From: Sva-07 sp041686315
GTDB taxonomy: Bacteria; Actinomycetota; Acidimicrobiia; Acidimicrobiales; Ilumatobacteraceae
Assembly (NCBI GenBank): GCA_041686315.1
Contig: JAWLEC010000166.1
Span: forward strand, 1-6,242
Direction of reading: 5' to 3'
Length of the DNA: 6,242 bases
Shown piece by piece: positions 4,543 through 6,242 of the stretch (position 1 is its first letter; the number at the start of each line of letters is the position of its first letter). A model generated the notes under the pieces. That model had not been told where the DNA came from and did no database searches. It saw nothing but the letters and a program-made list of their open reading frames with translations. A program made the position numbers and the translations under genes.

Positions 4543-5369
4543 GCGGATTCCCCTCCACCGCCGGACAGCTGGCCGCCCAGACCCGCTACCAGCTGGTGAC
4601 GTTCGTGCGGATCCCGGTGGCCGTGTTCTTCACGCTCGGGCTGCCGCTCGTGATGCTGGTGCTGTTCAACGCCCTGTTCGGCAGCGGCACGTTCGACACG
4701 CCCGACGGCGAGATCTCCGCGCAGCAGTTCTACACCGGTGGTCTGGCTGCGTTCACGGCGGTGTCGGCGACGTTCACCAACCTGGCCAACATGGTGCCGA
4801 TCCGTCGCGACGAGGGCGTTCTCAAGCGGTGGCGTGGCACGCCGCTGCCGACGTGGATCTACATCGCCGGGTTCATCCTGTCGGCGATCGTCATCGCGTT
4901 CGTCGGCGTCGTGCTGATGCTCACCCTGGGTGTGACGGTGTACGACCTCGAGATCGAGCCGGCGAAGATGCCGGCGGCGTTCGTGACGTTCGTGGTCGGA
5001 GTCGGTGCGTTCGCCGCACTCGGGATGGCGTTGGCGTCACTGGTGAAGTCGGCGAGTTCGGCGTCGGCCGCCGCCAACGCCATCATCTTGCCGATGGCGT
5101 TCGTGTCGAACGTGTTCATCCAGGTCGACGACGGCCCGCAGTGGATCCGGACCGTGGGCGACCTGTTTCCGCTGAAGCCGTTCGCCGAGTCGTTCCAGGA
5201 CGCGTTCACGCCGTTCGTCGAGCCACCCGCGTTCGACTGGGCGGCGCTGGCGTTCATCGCCGCGTGGGGTGCCGTGGGTCTGGTGATCGCCCTCACCCGA
5301 TTCACGTGGGAGCCGAGCGGCAGCGCACCTCGCGGCCGTCGCTCCCGCCGCACCGCCTCGGCGGGCTAG
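4539..5369 (+). CDS. ABC-2 type transporter permease (DrrB-like)
   Basis: A 276-residue membrane protein forming the transmembrane part of the exporter with the preceding ATPase. Six hydrophobic helices are visible at about residues 27-47, 65-87, 107-130, 146-168, 176-196 and 234-254. Between helices 2 and 3 lies the cytoplasmic segment RRDEGVLKRWRGTPLP (89-104), the typical ABC-2 coupling region. DLFPLKPFAESF (208-219) before the last helix is also characteristic. The tail is basic (PRGRRSRRTASAG), consistent with a cytoplasmic C-terminus. GTG 4539 is chosen because it overlaps the ATPase stop and has a good ribosome site. The same frame is open far upstream, but that part is a shadow of the ATPase gene. 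One permease gene with one ATPase gene suggests a dimer of each. The substrate is unknown. Confidence 0.92.
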   Translation: MSGFPSTAGQLAAQTRYQLVTFVRIPVAVFFTLGLPLVMLVLFNALFGSGTFDTPDGEISAQQFYTGGLAAFTAVSATFTNLANMVPIRRDEGVLKRWRGTPLPTWIYIAGFILSAIVIAFVGVVLMLTLGVTVYDLEIEPAKMPAAFVTFVVGVGAFAALGMALASLVKSASSASAAANAIILPMAFVSNVFIQVDDGPQWIRTVGDLFPLKPFAESFQDAFTPFVEPPAFDWAALAFIAAWGAVGLVIALTRFTWEPSGSAPRGRRSRRTASAG

Positions 5370-5378
5370 ATGGCAAAC

Positions 5379-5398
5379 GCGCCGGGCGGTCCTGGCGC
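5379..5398 (+). terminator. GC hairpin after the ABC transporter pair
   Basis: GCGCCGGG (5379-5386) pairs with CCTGGCGC (5391-5398), an 8-bp stem with one G-U pair and a CGGT loop. It begins 10 nt after the permease stop. It has no U-tract. An alternative overlapping dyad, GATGGC/GCCATC (5369-5374 with 5397-5402), also exists. Confidence 0.4.
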
Positions 5399-5406
5399 CA
5401 TCGTGC

Positions 5407-5412
5407 GAAGGT
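5407..5412 (+). promoter_or_regulatory. Weak -10-like box for tspO
   Basis: GAAGGT keeps the A2 and T6 positions of TANNNT and ends 7 nt before ATG 5420, the same spacing as at glbO. There is no Shine-Dalgarno sequence. This would be another leaderless start, but the first T is missing. Confidence 0.28.
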
Positions 5413-5419
5413 TGGCGGG

Positions 5420-5890
5420 ATGTCTGTGGGACGGATGATCTCGGCCGTGGTGAGCGTGGCGATCGTGCTGGCGTACGCCGCGGGATCCGGGTGGTGGGTC
5501 AGTTCGGGCGACGACTGGTACCAAGGCCTCGACCGGCCCTGGTGGCAGCCGCCCGACGTCGTGTTCGGGCTGGTCTGGCCCTACAACTTCGCCGCGCTCA
5601 TCGCTGCCGGGGTCGCCGTTGCCGCCTACGGCACGGGCACCGTCAGGCTGGTCTGGCTCGTCGGGCTCGCCGGCAGCGTCGTCGCGGCCCTCGCATGGGC
5701 GTACCTGTTCTACGTCAGCCATGCCCTGTGGGCCGCAGCGGCCGCCTTGATCGTTGCCGCCGTCGTGACGACCGTGGTGGTGGGTGTGGCGTTCGTGACC
5801 CGCACCTGGGCCGGAGCGATCCTGGTTCCGTACCAGGTGTGGCTGGCACTCGCCGCCTCGCTCTCGGTCGGCTACGCCCGGCTCAACTGA
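5420..5890 (+). CDS. tspO: TspO/MBR family membrane protein
   Basis: A 156-residue protein with about five hydrophobic helices (roughly 7-27, 46-69, 76-99, 103-127 and 131-150). Family marks: WYQGLDRPWWQPPDVVFGLV (33-52) followed by W53, which matches the WYxxLxKPxWxPPxxxFxxVW segment, and VPYQVWLALAASLSVGYARL (136-155) ending in N156, which matches the PYxxWxxFAxxLN end. Known TspO proteins bind porphyrins, haem or cholesterol and are tied to stress and tetrapyrrole handling. The third-helix motif NxxWxxLFF is only partly kept (A90, W93, LFY 96-98), so this is a divergent member. The start ATG 5420 gives the normal family length, while the same frame runs open far upstream as a shadow of the permease gene. 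The gene stands alone between a hairpin and a convergent neighbour. The family call is firm; ligand and role are not known. Confidence 0.85.
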   Translation: MSVGRMISAVVSVAIVLAYAAGSGWWVSSGDDWYQGLDRPWWQPPDVVFGLVWPYNFAALIAAGVAVAAYGTGTVRLVWLVGLAGSVVAALAWAYLFYVSHALWAAAAALIVAAVVTTVVVGVAFVTRTWAGAILVPYQVWLALAASLSVGYARLN

Positions 5891-5929
5891 CCGCCAGTCC
5901 CGTCAGGCCCGTCAGGCCCGGGCGGTCAG
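5887..5929. terminator. Bidirectional terminator-like inverted repeat holding both stop codons
   Basis: CTGACCGCC (5887-5895) and GGCGGTCAG (5921-5929) are a perfect 9-bp inverted repeat. The left arm contains the tspO stop (TGA 5888-5890). The right arm contains the stop of the convergent methyltransferase gene (TCA 5926-5928 on this strand). A 25-nt GC-rich interior can form a further GGCC/GGCC stem (5906-5909 with 5915-5918). It would work for both converging transcripts. No U-tract is present. Confidence 0.5.
5900..5917. repeat. Two tandem copies of CCGTCAGGC
   Basis: Two exact 9-bp copies (5900-5908, 5909-5917) are followed by related units CCGGGCGGTCAGGC (5918-5931) and CCGGCAGGC (5932-5940). 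The repeat fills the 35-bp convergent gap and enters the end of the methyltransferase gene. It looks like slippage-prone short tandem duplication. Confidence 0.65.
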
Positions 5930-6242
5930 GCCCGGCAGGCGGTCAGCCAGAAGCCGGTGCCCGCCTGTGCCGTCCGCCCCGTCCACCGACCCGGGAGTGC
6001 CCGAACCACCTCGTCGGCCGGGAGGTGGATGGGCGTCTGGTCCCCGAGTGTGTTCACCCACACCACGACACCGTCGGCACGCAGCACCCGATCGACCTCG
6101 CCCGGGAACAGCAGCATGTTGATCATCAGGACGGCGTCGAAGCTGTGGTCGCGAAACGGGAGGAGCGAGGCGTCGGCGCGCACGCGGGGCGCGAGATCGC
6201 CGGGTGCGTACCGGAGCATCTCCGCCGACAGGTCGCTCGCCG
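5926..6242 (-). CDS. Class I SAM-dependent methyltransferase, C-terminal part (partial)
   Basis: The gene reads leftward and enters from the right edge, so its N-terminus and the SAM-binding motif I are missing; 104 codons and the TGA are visible. The first residues, ASDLSAEMLRYA, match the segment after motif I in Methyltransf_11-type enzymes (D-x-S-x-x-ML-x-x-A). Then come ADASLLPFRDHSFDAVLMIN (motif II/III region: DAxxLPFxDxSFDxV) and DRVLRADGVVVWVN (RVLRPxG-like strand). The methyl acceptor cannot be inferred. An ATG at 6219 is in frame but internal, because the homology continues upstream of it to the window edge. The end converges on tspO with a 35-bp gap and a shared inverted repeat. 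Confidence 0.82.
   Translation of the reverse strand, partial: ASDLSAEMLRYAPGDLAPRVRADASLLPFRDHSFDAVLMINMLLFPGEVDRVLRADGVVVWVNTLGDQTPIHLPADEVVRALPGRWTGRTAQAGTGFWLTACRA

Noticed and set aside
4829..5419. Upstream extension of the tspO frame
   Set aside because: It reads through the permease gene out of frame as a low-complexity Arg/Val/Gly sequence. TspO homology and normal length begin at ATG 5420.

Overview
The window is GC-rich DNA with strong codon bias, densely packed with genes, and almost certainly chromosomal DNA of a high-GC actinobacterium. The order prfB-ftsE-ftsX, a group II truncated haemoglobin, and several start codons lying directly behind TANNNT boxes (leaderless-type transcription) fit Actinobacteria. 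An Acidimicrobiia/Ilumatobacter-like origin is my best guess, but it is inferred, not shown.

Layout: the left edge holds the last 25 codons of peptide chain release factor 2 (prfB), followed by a 31-bp near-perfect palindrome. Next come ftsE (ATPase) and ftsX (membrane subunit), the ABC-type pair that couples division to peptidoglycan hydrolysis. smpB, often next in actinobacteria, is not here. Instead there is a monocistronic-looking crotonase-fold (enoyl-CoA hydratase/isomerase) gene behind its own promoter-like box. A 160-nt leader with several dyads and a SigB/SigF-like promoter candidate precedes an unrecognised 68-codon gene, which is closed by a strong GC hairpin.

The second half has glbO (truncated haemoglobin O), then a DrrA-type ABC ATPase and its ABC-2 permease overlapping by 4 nt, a GC hairpin, a TspO/MBR family membrane protein, and, converging from the right, the C-terminal part of a class I SAM-dependent methyltransferase that runs off the window. 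The two convergent genes end inside the two arms of one shared inverted repeat.

Functional links: ftsE and ftsX form one complex, and the ATPase and permease form one exporter. glbO and tspO flank the exporter and both belong to families that bind haem or porphyrins, so a shared tetrapyrrole or oxidative-stress theme is possible but speculative. No mobile element, CRISPR array, tRNA or rRNA was recognised. No clearly new multi-gene system is visible. The most worthwhile leads are the palindrome after prfB, the crotonase with a displaced acidic residue, the small gene with its structured leader, and the recurring leaderless promoter pattern.
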